DNA from: Pseudomonadota bacterium
GTDB lineage: Bacteria > Pseudomonadota > Alphaproteobacteria > Caulobacterales > Caulobacteraceae
NCBI GenBank assembly: GCA_021808285.1
Contig: JAKBBV010000012.1
Coordinates: 1 to 61,745, forward strand
Direction: 5' to 3'
Length of the DNA stretch: 61,745 nt
In this document: positions 52,538 to 60,798 of the stretch, one piece after another
Numbering within the stretch: position 1 is the stretch's first letter
Layout of the letters: every line of letters starts with the position of its first letter
Program-made: the position numbers and the translations under genes
The notes under the pieces: model-generated
What the model saw: the letters and a program-made list of their open reading frames with translations, nothing else
Databases searched by the model: none
Told to the model about the DNA's origin: nothing

Positions 52538-53632
52538 TTATGGCAGGAGGGTCTCGAGCGCCTCGGCCAGGCGCGTAAAGCCTTCGCGGGTCATGGCCGG
52601 GTCGCCGGCCAATCCCAGCCGCATGTGCGCCTCCGCGTCGAAGAAACGTCCTGGCGCGACCACCGTCTCGTATCTCTCGACCAGGGCGGCGGCAAAGGCG
52701 TTCATATCGCCCCGGCGCAACCTCGGAAACACCGTCGTGCCATGAGGGAAGCGGACCTGCTCCAGGGCGGGGTGGCCGCCGAGGATCTCGGCATAGGCCT
52801 CGCGGTTGGTTTTGATCAAAGCGTCCGCGCGGGCCCTCAGAACGGCCAGGCGATCGAAGGCCGCCGACGCCAGTTGCTCGGCCAGGAATACGTGCCGCGC
52901 CCCAAAGAGGTCGTTCATCCGCCGCGCCCGCTCAGCGACGTCCGCCGGAGCCAGGATCCAGCCGCACCGAAGACCCGAGAGGCCGTAGATTTTGGTCAGG
53001 CCGCTGGTGACGATGACGCGCCCCTGGGGTGAGAAGGCGGTCGGTCCGGCGCCGTCCGGGAAGGCCAGCTCCAGATAGATCTCGTCGATCAGGATCCAGG
53101 CGCCTGTATCTTCCGCTGCCTCCGCCAAGGCGGCGAGGTCCTCCGCAGCGGCCAGGGCCCCCGTTGGATTGTGCAGATTTGTCAGGACCACGAGGCGCAC
53201 GCCCGACCTGATGCCCTCGACGATCGCCTCCACATTCAGGCGCCAGCCATCCTCCAGACGTCGGGGAGCGAAGCCGAGCTTGGCGTTGAGGCCACCCAAG
53301 GCGGCGGGCAGAAGCTCATAGACGGGGGTCTCCACGAGCACGCTGTCGCCCGGCTCGAGCACGCTCGCCATGGCCAGGTGATTGGCGAAGGAACAGCCGC
53401 CCCCCGGGGTCACGACGCAGGCCTCGGGAACGCCAAAGCGACCCGCGATCTTCTCGATCAACGGCGGGTAGCCGTAAACATTGGGTCCCTGCAGATCGAG
53501 CGCGGCCAGATCGGCGCAGATGTCGTCCAGGGTACAGTCCGGAACGCCGCTGGTGGCGAGGTTGTAACGCGCCCCGGTCTCGAGCTTGGCGTAGCGCATA
53601 TAATCCGAATACCGGACGCGCGGGGCGATCAT
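52538..53632 (-). CDS. PLP-dependent aminotransferase, class I/II
   Basis: This is a fold-type I aminotransferase of 364 residues. The PLP Lys lies in VTSGLTKIYGLSGLRCGW, the ring-stacking Asp in ILIDEIYLELAF, the Asn in TNLHNPTG and the Gly-rich loop in VTPGGGCSFANHLA. It starts by an ATGA overlap with the amino-acid permease, so enzyme and transporter are made together, which suggests use of the imported amino acid. The substrate cannot be told from sequence. An in-frame ATG at 53683 lies inside the permease gene and is rejected. Confidence 0.88.
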   Translation of the reverse strand: MIAPRVRYSDYMRYAKLETGARYNLATSGVPDCTLDDICADLAALDLQGPNVYGYPPLIEKIAGRFGVPEACVVTPGGGCSFANHLAMASVLEPGDSVLVETPVYELLPAALGGLNAKLGFAPRRLEDGWRLNVEAIVEGIRSGVRLVVLTNLHNPTGALAAAEDLAALAEAAEDTGAWILIDEIYLELAFPDGAGPTAFSPQGRVIVTSGLTKIYGLSGLRCGWILAPADVAERARRMNDLFGARHVFLAEQLASAAFDRLAVLRARADALIKTNREAYAEILGGHPALEQVRFPHGTTVFPRLRRGDMNAFAAALVERYETVVAPGRFFDAEAHMRLGLAGDPAMTREGFTRLAEALETLLP

Positions 53633-54996
53633 GGAGGGGCTCCTGCAAAGGGACCGGGTTGGCGACGAACGGCATGTCGCCAATAGAGAAACGGGGGGAC
53701 GCCCGCCAGGAGCAGGCCGTAGCCGATCAGGCTGTTGACCGGAAAGGCCCAGAACGTGCTGGCCACAACCAGCGCGCAGGCCAGGATGAAAAGACCGGTG
53801 GTGAGCGGATGAAGCGGGATGCGAAAGCCGCCTGGCGCGGTTGAAGCCCCCATGCGCGCGCGCCGACGAAAGACGAAAATGGTCGATGCGCTCAGGCCGA
53901 AGAACAGAAAGTTCATGGCGGTCACATAGCCGAGAATCTGCTCATAGGTGCCGCTCAGCGCCAGCAGCGCCGTCCAGGCCGCCTGGATCAGAATCGCCGC
54001 CGCAGGCGCCCCGCTCGATCTCGTCAGAGCCGCCACCTGGCGGAAGAACAGCCCGTCCGCGGCCATGGCGAAATAGACCCGCGGCGCGGTCAGCATGGAC
54101 TGGCTGAGATAGCCGAGGGCCGAGAGGCCCACGGCGATGGCGGCGAGGCGATCGCCAAGGCCCGGTAGCGCGCGGCTGAGAATGTCGGACGCGGGAGTGA
54201 GGGTATGGGCCAGGGCGTCGACGCCCAGCGCCTTGAGGCAAGCCAGGGTGACCGCCAGGTAGAGGCCGATGACGACCAGAACCCCGACCACCAGCGCCCG
54301 GGCCAGGGTCTGACGGGCGCCCTTCATCTCACCGGCCACAAAGCTCGCCGTCTGCCAGCCGCCATAGCTGAAGACCACGGGGATCATGGCCGCGCCGAAC
54401 CCCTTGAGGCCGCCGAACCGGGCGGGAGGCAGGGCGACCATCGCCGGAGGGTGGGCGGGCAGCGCGAACCCGACCACGACCATGGCCAGAATCATCGCCA
54501 CCTTGATCGCACCCAGCACCGTCTGGACGCCGTTTCCCGAGGCCACGCCGAGCAGATTGATCCCGGCCAGCGCCGCCAGGGTGAGAACCACGATCAGGGG
54601 CTCGGAAACGCCGCCGCCCAGGATGAGATCGAGATTGCGGGCGAAGACGATCGCCACCGCGGCCATGCCGCCGGTCTGGACCACAAGCAGCAGGGTCCAG
54701 CCATAGAGAAAGGCCGGAAGCGGTCCGTAGGCGGCGCGGAGATAGGCGTAGTCGCCTCCCGTTTCCGGCAGGCGGGCGGCCAATTCCGCATAGACAAAGG
54801 CGCCCAGCAGGGCGACCGCGCCGCCGAGCGTCCAGGCCAGGGTCACGAGCGTCGGATCATGCAGGCTGCGCGTGACCACCGCCGGGTTGACGAATACGCC
54901 GACGCCGACGATGCCGCCGACCACGAGCATGACCGCACTCGGAAAGCCGATGGCGACCCTCAGCCCCCGCGCGTCAGTCTCCCCCCCGGCTGTCAT
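53629..54996 (-). CDS. APC-family amino-acid permease
   Basis: This is an inner-membrane amino-acid transporter with about 12 helices. The first helix holds the substrate-binding GIVGVGVF motif of the APC superfamily, and GGDYAYLRAAYGPLPAF and FSYGGWQTASFVAGEMKGARQ are family hallmarks. ATG 54996 gives 455 residues; TTG 55032 and GTG 55002 are in frame, and none has a strong ribosome site. The gene ends by overlapping the aminotransferase start. The slipin gene lies upstream on the same strand, 72 bases away. Confidence 0.88.
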   Translation of the reverse strand: MTAGGETDARGLRVAIGFPSAVMLVVGGIVGVGVFVNPAVVTRSLHDPTLVTLAWTLGGAVALLGAFVYAELAARLPETGGDYAYLRAAYGPLPAFLYGWTLLLVVQTGGMAAVAIVFARNLDLILGGGVSEPLIVVLTLAALAGINLLGVASGNGVQTVLGAIKVAMILAMVVVGFALPAHPPAMVALPPARFGGLKGFGAAMIPVVFSYGGWQTASFVAGEMKGARQTLARALVVGVLVVIGLYLAVTLACLKALGVDALAHTLTPASDILSRALPGLGDRLAAIAVGLSALGYLSQSMLTAPRVYFAMAADGLFFRQVAALTRSSGAPAAAILIQAAWTALLALSGTYEQILGYVTAMNFLFFGLSASTIFVFRRRARMGASTAPGGFRIPLHPLTTGLFILACALVVASTFWAFPVNSLIGYGLLLAGVPPFLYWRHAVRRQPGPFAGAPP

Positions 54997-55067
54997 GCCC
55001 ACGGCTATGAACGGCCCCGCGGCTTCCGCCAAGGCTCAATGCGCATCCCCTGCAACGGCGGGAGTGG

Positions 55068-55964
55068 TCAGGCCGGCTCTCCGGTCTGCCGGACGAGGGT
55101 CCGGCTGAGCAGGGTCGCAGGGTTCATCGCGTCGACCATGGCCGTGGGGATCAATACCGTGGCCCCGCGCTCCTTGGTCGTCTCATAGATGATATTCATG
55201 GCCCGAAGCTGCAGCGCCGCCGGGCTTCTGGCGTAGATCTCCGCCGCCTCGACGAACTTGGCCGCCACCTCCTGTTCGGCCTGTCCCAGCAGAATCCGGG
55301 CCAGCCGTTCACGCTCCGCCTGGGCCTGACGGCTCATGGCGTCCTGAAGCGCCTGCGGCACACCGATATCGCGGATCTCCACCGACAGGACGGAGACGCC
55401 CCATTCCCCGGTCTTAGCCCCGATCAGATCCTTGAGCCGATCGGCGCAGCCGCTGTGATCGGCCAACAGGGTATGCAAGTCAGACGATCCGACCACCTCC
55501 CGCAGAGAGGTCTGGGCGACGCGCTCGATAGCCGAGCGGTAATCGGTGATTTCCAGCGCGGCGCGCTCTGTGTCGTGAACCTGCCAGAAGACCACGGCGT
55601 CGATGTTCATCGGCACGGTGTCCTTCGACAGCGCCTCCTCCGCATTGAACTCGGTGGTCTGAATGCGCTCATCGATCCAGACAGCCGCCTGATCGATGAA
55701 GGGAATGATCCAGAACAGTCCGGGCCCGCGCACACCCTGAAGCCTGCCAAGCCTGAGTACGACAGCCTTCTCCCACTGATTGGCCATCATCAGCGCCTGT
55801 GGAATGAGGATCGCGACGATGACCAGGGCGCCGCCGAGGCTCCAGAATAGGGTCGTCAGGCCGCTTTGCGCGCCTTCCCAGACGCAAAGGCCCGCCAGGA
55901 CAAAGACAATGAGGCTCAGAAGCTGGGACAGCCGGTTGCCGCCCCCGGCGCGTGTGCTGTTCAT
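55068..55964 (-). CDS. Slipin (stomatin-like SPFH membrane protein)
   Basis: This is a stomatin/prohibitin-family protein that assembles in inner-membrane microdomains. Two hydrophobic helices lie within residues about 14-60, then the SPFH domain begins with ANQWEKAVVLRLGRLQGVRGPGLFWIIP. Slipin features VPMNIDAVVFWQVHD, RVAQTSLREVVG and MSRQAQAERERLARIL (coiled-coil start) are complete. Length 298. Its gene is joined by ATGA overlap to a GntR-type regulator, an arrangement suggesting that slipin production is switched by a small-molecule signal. No NfeD-type partner protease is adjacent. Confidence 0.92.
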   Translation of the reverse strand: MNSTRAGGGNRLSQLLSLIVFVLAGLCVWEGAQSGLTTLFWSLGGALVIVAILIPQALMMANQWEKAVVLRLGRLQGVRGPGLFWIIPFIDQAAVWIDERIQTTEFNAEEALSKDTVPMNIDAVVFWQVHDTERAALEITDYRSAIERVAQTSLREVVGSSDLHTLLADHSGCADRLKDLIGAKTGEWGVSVLSVEIRDIGVPQALQDAMSRQAQAERERLARILLGQAEQEVAAKFVEAAEIYARSPAALQLRAMNIIYETTKERGATVLIPTAMVDAMNPATLLSRTLVRQTGEPA

Positions 55965-56389
55965 GGTTCGTCTCCTTTGCGCATGGACGTGAGTTCGGCG
56001 AGGCGCCGTATGAGGTCCAGAGGCTCAAGTCCGGCCTGGCGGGCCTCGGACAACACCCGGCTTGCCATGTCATCGAGGGAGGACTCCTCGGGGCCAGGAG
56101 GGGGCGGGACGGGCCCCGCCGGCGCCGGCCTCTCCGCCACAAAGCTTCCAAGCCCCCGGCGCAGAACGATCACCCCCTGCCGCTGCAGATCCTCATAGGC
56201 GTGCCGCACAGTATTGAGATCGACGCGAAGACCGACGGCGACCTGCCGCATGGTGGGCATGCGCGCGCCGGGCGGGGCGACGCCCCGGGCGATCAGATCG
56301 AGAAGCTGTTCGCGGATCTGCACATAGATCGGCACGCCGTCCCGCTTGAGACGCAGAGCGGCCAGGACTTGATGCTCTATTGTATGCAT
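55961..56389 (-). CDS. GntR-family regulator, YtrA subgroup
   Basis: This is a short GntR protein of about 142 residues. The winged-helix DNA-binding domain is clear: GVPIYVQIREQLLDLIARGVAPPG, MPTMRQVAVGLRVDLNTVRHAYEDLQRQGVI and RRGLGSFVAE. The C-terminal part is too short for FadR or HutC effector domains, as in the YtrA group. ATG 56389 and GTG 56401 are possible starts; the ATG lies inside a perfect inverted repeat (56381-56400), so the protein probably represses its own operon. The slipin gene follows with a four-base overlap. Confidence 0.9.
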   Translation of the reverse strand: MHTIEHQVLAALRLKRDGVPIYVQIREQLLDLIARGVAPPGARMPTMRQVAVGLRVDLNTVRHAYEDLQRQGVIVLRRGLGSFVAERPAPAGPVPPPPGPEESSLDDMASRVLSEARQAGLEPLDLIRRLAELTSMRKGDEP

Positions 56390-56400
56390 ATATTCATACA
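56381..56400. promoter_or_regulatory. Inverted repeat overlapping the GntR start, probable operator
   Basis: TGTATG at 56381-56386 and CATACA at 56395-56400 are exact inverted repeats around an AT-only-like 8-base spacer (CATATATT). The site covers the candidate ATG 56389 and abuts GTG 56401. It sits in the divergent space before the gene at 56471. Half-site and position fit an autoregulatory YtrA/GntR operator. Confidence 0.6.
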
Positions 56401-56470
56401 CTGCGCCTGAAACAGGACGCCGTCAATCGCCCTATCGTGGCCTCATTTGGCGCCGCGCGCCCGCTGCGCC

Positions 56471-57100
56471 ATGATCGTTTCCATGCTTGCGCAGCTTCGC
56501 CTCAGCACCTTGAGTCCACCGATCATCCGGTCCGCCATCCTGGCGCCCGCCGTTTCGGCGTTCGTGGCGCTTGGAGCGACCGGCCTCGCCTGGGGCCAGC
56601 CCGCGCGCCCTTCGTCCCCTCCTCCGGCCACCACCGTCCGGCCAGTCACCGTCACTGGGGGACCGGCGCCGAAGCTGATCTCGACCTGGCCAAAGGACGG
56701 CGCCGAAATCTCCGCCGGGGTTCTGACCCTGAAGCTGGTCTTCGACAGAGCCATGGGTGAGGATCTGCGGCTGACCTCCCTTGCCGCGCCGGGCGCCCGC
56801 GCTCCCGCCTGCCTCGATCAACCCCGCCGCCTCGCCGACGAAAAGACCCTGGTCCTGCTCTGCACCACCGCGCCGGGGACCGACTATGCGCTGAACCTGG
56901 GCTCCGGATCGGGTCTGGACGCCGCAGATGGACGATCTGCGGACGGCGCGAGCCTGCGCTTCAAGACCAATGCCGAGATCACCGACAACCTTGTCGACGC
57001 CCTTAGCGCCGCCGGTCTCCAGCCTGACGCCGAGCCCATCATGGGAGAAACCGAGATCAAGGCGAATCCCCCGACATCTGCTTCCGGGACGACGCCCTGA
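56471..57100 (+). CDS. Exported protein with Ig-like domain
   Basis: The protein has 209 residues from ATG 56471 (56483 and 56447 also in frame). A signal segment (SAILAPAVSAFVALGATGLAWGQ) precedes a Pro/Thr linker and a bacterial Ig-like, CopC-like domain: TWPKDGAEISAGVLTLKLVFDRAM, the motif by which these beta-sandwich domains are known, closing with DGASLRFKTN. The function is not evident. It is divergent from the GntR gene and close to the inverted repeat, so it could be controlled by the same regulator. Confidence 0.7.
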   Translation: MIVSMLAQLRLSTLSPPIIRSAILAPAVSAFVALGATGLAWGQPARPSSPPPATTVRPVTVTGGPAPKLISTWPKDGAEISAGVLTLKLVFDRAMGEDLRLTSLAAPGARAPACLDQPRRLADEKTLVLLCTTAPGTDYALNLGSGSGLDAADGRSADGASLRFKTNAEITDNLVDALSAAGLQPDAEPIMGETEIKANPPTSASGTTP

Positions 57101-57156
57101 TCCGCGGCGCCCCAGCTTCCACCGCCTCCCCGCTTCAACCTCATCAAGGGAACCCC

Positions 57157-58146
57157 ATGCGACATGTGACATTCGGCCGGACAGGCCTCCGCGTCTCGCG
57201 TCTGTGCCTGGGCACCATGACCTTCGGGCTCCAGTGCGACGAGGACGCGAGCATCGGCATCCTCGATAAGGCCTTCGACAGCGGCATCGACTTCCTCGAC
57301 GCGGCCGACGTCTATCCCCTGGGCGGAGGTCTGGAAACCGCCGGGCGCACGGAGGAGATCCTCGGCCGATGGATGTCCGGAAAGCGGAACGAGGTGGTGC
57401 TGGCGACCAAGTGCGTGGGGCAGATGGGCCCAAAGCCCTGGGACCAGGGCATGTCGCGCAAGCACATTCTCGACGCCATCGACGCCTCCCTCCGTCGCCT
57501 CCGGACGGACTATGTGGATCTCTATCAGCTCCACGCGTTCGACCCCTCGACCCCCATTGACGAGGCTCTGGAGGCGCTGGACTGCGTCGTCCGCACAGGC
57601 AAGGCCCGGTATGTGGGCGTCTCCAACTGGATGGCGCATCGGCTGGCCCGGGCGCTTGGACGCTCAGAGCTGAAGGGTCTTGTTCCCCTGGTCTCCGTGC
57701 AGCCTCGCTACAATCTGCTGTTTCGGACCTTTGAGCGCGATCTCCTGCCGCTGTGTGAGGAGGAGGGCGTGGCGGTGATCCCCTACAACCCCCTGGCGGG
57801 TGGATTTCTCACGGGCAAGCACAAAGCAGGTCCTCCGCCGGAGGGACGCTTCTCCCTGGGGCGCGCCGGGTCGCTCTACCAGGCCAGATACTGGCATGAC
57901 CGCCAGTTCGCGGCGGTGGAGGCGCTGCGCGAGGTGGCCCGGGAGGCGGACATGAGCCTGGCGACCCTGGCGGTGCGCTGGGTCATGTCGCACAGCGCGG
58001 TGACCGCGCCGACTATCGGCGCCAGCCATCCCGACCAGCTTGCGGACAGTCTCGCCGCCGCCGAGGCCGGGCCTCTTGCCGCCGATCTCAAGGAGAAGCT
58101 GGACGAGCTGACGGCGGAATGGCGCGCGGTGGACGCGGAGCGATGA
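57157..58146 (+). CDS. Aldo/keto reductase
   Basis: This is an NADPH-dependent oxidoreductase with a TIM-barrel fold, 329 residues, cytoplasmic. The catalytic tetrad can be placed: Asp and Tyr in FLDAADVYPLGG, Lys in VVLATKCVG and His in DLYQLHAFDPSTP. The nucleotide-binding end (APTIGASHPDQLADSL) is typical of the AKR group related to YajO/Tas. The substrate is unknown. The stop overlaps the start of the next gene (ATGA). Confidence 0.9.
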   Translation: MRHVTFGRTGLRVSRLCLGTMTFGLQCDEDASIGILDKAFDSGIDFLDAADVYPLGGGLETAGRTEEILGRWMSGKRNEVVLATKCVGQMGPKPWDQGMSRKHILDAIDASLRRLRTDYVDLYQLHAFDPSTPIDEALEALDCVVRTGKARYVGVSNWMAHRLARALGRSELKGLVPLVSVQPRYNLLFRTFERDLLPLCEEEGVAVIPYNPLAGGFLTGKHKAGPPPEGRFSLGRAGSLYQARYWHDRQFAAVEALREVAREADMSLATLAVRWVMSHSAVTAPTIGASHPDQLADSLAAAEAGPLAADLKEKLDELTAEWRAVDAER

Positions 58147-59225
58147 TTCGGCCCTGGGGGCTCCTGGCGGGTCTCGCTCTGGCGTTGTTTGGCGGGCAGG
58201 CGACAGCCCAGGCTCACGCGGCGCCTTGCCTCACGGCGACGGCCGCGTGCACCGAGTTCGTTCCTTTGGGCGGGGGCGCCGCGCGCTCCCTCGTCTATCG
58301 CACCTACGCGCTGGATCGGGCTGATCCCCGCCTCACACGCGCGTTGATCATGGTTCATGGCGCGCTCCGCAATGCGGACCACTATTTCCGCACGGCCACG
58401 GCGGCCGGGTTCCTCGATGGCGCGCTCGGCGACACCCTGATCATCGCGCCCGCCTTCCACTCGGCGGCCGCGCCCTGCGCCGACACGCTCGCGCCCCACG
58501 AGGTGAGCTGGAGCTGCCAGGGCGATAGCTGGCGGTCTGGCGGCGCCGCGGCCAGCGACCCGGACCTGACGTCCTTCGATCTCGTCGACGCCCTGCTCAG
58601 GCGGCTGGCTGACAAGTCCCTATTTCCCAACCTCAAGACGGTCGTCATCGCCGGGCATTCGGCCGGTGGGCAGTTCGTCAGCCGATACGAGATGTCGAGC
58701 CGCGTCGCCGACACAGTCGGGGTGAAGGTTCGCTATGTCATCGCCAATCCCTCCAGCTACGCTTGGCCAGCGCCAACGCGCCTCGTTCCCGAGGGGGTCG
58801 GCTCGCCCGGAGCGGCGCATGCGGCCTGGAAGGACGAGGCCACGGCCCATGGCGGTTTCACCTTCGCCCCGTTCGACGCCGCCAAGGTCCCGGACTACGA
58901 TCTCTGGCCCTATGGCCTCGAACACCGGGACGGGGGCTATACTCGGGGCATGAGCGACGAGGACCTCCGCGCTCATCTCGTCGGGCGCGACGCGGTCTAT
59001 TTGTTGAGCCAGGTCGATGTGCTGCCCCTGGGCGGATTCGACGCCTCGCCCGAGGCCATGGCGCAGGGGGCTACGCGGCGCCAGCGCGGGGAGGCCTTCG
59101 TCGACTACATCCACACCCACCTGGGCGCGCACAGTCCGGTGATGATCGTTCCTGAATGCGGCCACAATGATCGGTGCGTGTTCACGACCGCCAGCGTTCT
59201 GCCGATTCTGTTCCCGCGCCCGTAA
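58143..59225 (+). CDS. Exported alpha/beta-hydrolase
   Basis: This is a secreted or periplasmic serine hydrolase of 360 residues. ATG 58143 overlaps the aldo/keto reductase stop and begins a signal peptide (LLAGLALALFGGQATAQA). The nucleophile is Ser173 in IAGHSAGGQF; the C-terminal VPECGHNDRCVF carries the likely catalytic His. Several Cys (CLTATAAC; SAAAPCADT; SWSCQG) suggest disulfides. Coupling with a cytoplasmic reductase is notable, but no pathway can be named. Confidence 0.82.
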   Translation: MIRPWGLLAGLALALFGGQATAQAHAAPCLTATAACTEFVPLGGGAARSLVYRTYALDRADPRLTRALIMVHGALRNADHYFRTATAAGFLDGALGDTLIIAPAFHSAAAPCADTLAPHEVSWSCQGDSWRSGGAAASDPDLTSFDLVDALLRRLADKSLFPNLKTVVIAGHSAGGQFVSRYEMSSRVADTVGVKVRYVIANPSSYAWPAPTRLVPEGVGSPGAAHAAWKDEATAHGGFTFAPFDAAKVPDYDLWPYGLEHRDGGYTRGMSDEDLRAHLVGRDAVYLLSQVDVLPLGGFDASPEAMAQGATRRQRGEAFVDYIHTHLGAHSPVMIVPECGHNDRCVFTTASVLPILFPRP

Positions 59226-59255
59226 CCCGGCCAAGCCCAATCGAGGACACCCGAC

Positions 59256-59834
59256 ATGGATTGCTATCGGCATCGGATTCTCCTGGCCCCTCCGCGGGGC
59301 GCGGCGGCCCTGGCGCGGGAGCTGGCGGAGGCCGAGCGCGCCGCAGGCGCGCCGTTTGGCGTCTTCACCTCGCAGATCGGTCTTTCCGCCCGTCAGGTTG
59401 TGGTCATCGGACGGGGCGAGGCCGGCGCCGTCACCTCCGCGGAAACGGTCCGGGATGAGCTCTGGGAGGCTGACCCACGGCCTCTTCCGGGGGAGACGCT
59501 GCCGGAGACCGACGGCGTCTTCTCGCACCGCTGGTTCGACCTTCGCTCGCAGGACTGGCCGCAATTCCGGCGCCTGTCCGTCGAGGCCTGGGACAATTTC
59601 GAGGACGCCCACGCCACGCGCGTGATCGGGTTCTGGCGCGCCCGCGAGGCGCCGGCCGAGGGCCTCGTCCGGGTCTGGCTCATGGCGTGGTACGAGTCCC
59701 TTGCCGCCTGGGAGGGGTCCAGGTTTTATCTCGACGCCGACAATCCCCGTGCGGCTCAGGCGTACGCCAATTTCCGCGCCCGTCAGGAGATCACCGTCGA
59801 TACCGGCGTGTCTCTGCTGCGGCGCGCGACGTGA
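59256..59834 (+). CDS. Protein of unknown function, possibly ferredoxin-like fold
   Basis: The protein has 192 residues without signal peptide or membrane helix. The stretch FSHRWFDLRSQDWPQFRRLS, together with EDAHATRVIGFWR and RVWLMAWYESLAAWE, resembles the strand-helix-strand pattern of dimeric alpha/beta-barrel (NIPSNAP-like) proteins, but no certain motif is present. It lies 30 bases after the hydrolase and before an SDR gene on the same strand. Confidence 0.65.
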   Translation: MDCYRHRILLAPPRGAAALARELAEAERAAGAPFGVFTSQIGLSARQVVVIGRGEAGAVTSAETVRDELWEADPRPLPGETLPETDGVFSHRWFDLRSQDWPQFRRLSVEAWDNFEDAHATRVIGFWRAREAPAEGLVRVWLMAWYESLAAWEGSRFYLDADNPRAAQAYANFRARQEITVDTGVSLLRRAT

Positions 59835-59933
59835 ACCCACCCCGAAGCGGCGGCAACAGACCGCTCAGGCCCCCGGTGAACCCGCGCTGAGCCGGAACAG
59901 ATGTCAAAGACAATGGATGAGGAGGCGACGACC

Positions 59934-60752
59934 ATGACGGCGAAACTCGATCCCAACGGACCGCTTAAGGGCAAGGTCGCCCTTGTCACCGGGGCCAGCC
60001 GGGGCATCGGCGAGGCGATCGCCGCGCGACTGGCCATGGAAGGCGCCCGGGTGGCGGTCTCCGCGCGCACGGCTCAGGTCGGCGAGAGCCGCCTGCCTGG
60101 AACGCTTGGCGACACCGTGGCCCGCATCCGCGCCGCCGGCGGCGAGGCGGTGATGATCAAGGCGGACCTGGCCCAGGCGGCGGAGCGTGAGGCCCTGGTG
60201 GCCCAGACCCGGGCGGCTCTGGGAGAGATCGACATCCTCGTCAACAACGCCGCCATCACCTACTTCATGCCGGTGGTCGAGTTCACGGAGAAGCGGTTCA
60301 AGCTGATGATGGAAGTGCAGGTCTACGCTCCCTTCCATCTCTCTCAACTGGTTCTGCCCGGCATGCGCGAGCGCCGGTCAGGCTGGATCGTCAACATCTC
60401 CTCGCCGGCTGGCATCGACCCCAAGCCGCCCTTTACCGCCAGAGGTCGCGGCGGAACGGTCTACGGGATTTGCAAGGCCGCCTTGGAACGCTTCAGCACC
60501 GGTCTGGCGTCCGAAGTGTTCGAGGACGGAGTCGCCGTCAACGCGGTGTCGCCCGGCCTCGTCGATACGCCCGGCGTGGCCGTGCATGGGCTCATCAATG
60601 CGGCGACCCGGGACCGCGTCCAGCCGATCGAATATATCGCCGAGGCCGTCTATCGACTGGCCAGCGGCGATCCCGCCACCCTCACTGGCCGCATCGCCTA
60701 TGCCGAGCCGCTGCTCAAGGAACTGGGTCTGGAACCCAGCCCGTTGATCTGA
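59934..60752 (+). CDS. Short-chain dehydrogenase/reductase family oxidoreductase
   Basis: This is a cytoplasmic NAD(P)-dependent SDR, 272 residues. The cofactor loop is GASRGIGEA, with NNAAI and a Ser segment NISSPAGI. The Tyr-Lys pair appears as VYGICKAALERF, fitting YxxxK. ATG 59934 is chosen for GAGGAGG 8-14 bases upstream; ATGs at 59901 and 59913 are in frame. The C-terminus (LTGRIAYAEPLLKELG) recalls SDRs related to hydroxysteroid or acyl metabolism. Substrate unknown. Confidence 0.88.
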   Translation: MTAKLDPNGPLKGKVALVTGASRGIGEAIAARLAMEGARVAVSARTAQVGESRLPGTLGDTVARIRAAGGEAVMIKADLAQAAEREALVAQTRAALGEIDILVNNAAITYFMPVVEFTEKRFKLMMEVQVYAPFHLSQLVLPGMRERRSGWIVNISSPAGIDPKPPFTARGRGGTVYGICKAALERFSTGLASEVFEDGVAVNAVSPGLVDTPGVAVHGLINAATRDRVQPIEYIAEAVYRLASGDPATLTGRIAYAEPLLKELGLEPSPLI

Positions 60753-60798
60753 AACGGGGCTGGACCGAAGGGGGGGCCTCAGGCCGCGGGAGACGGCA

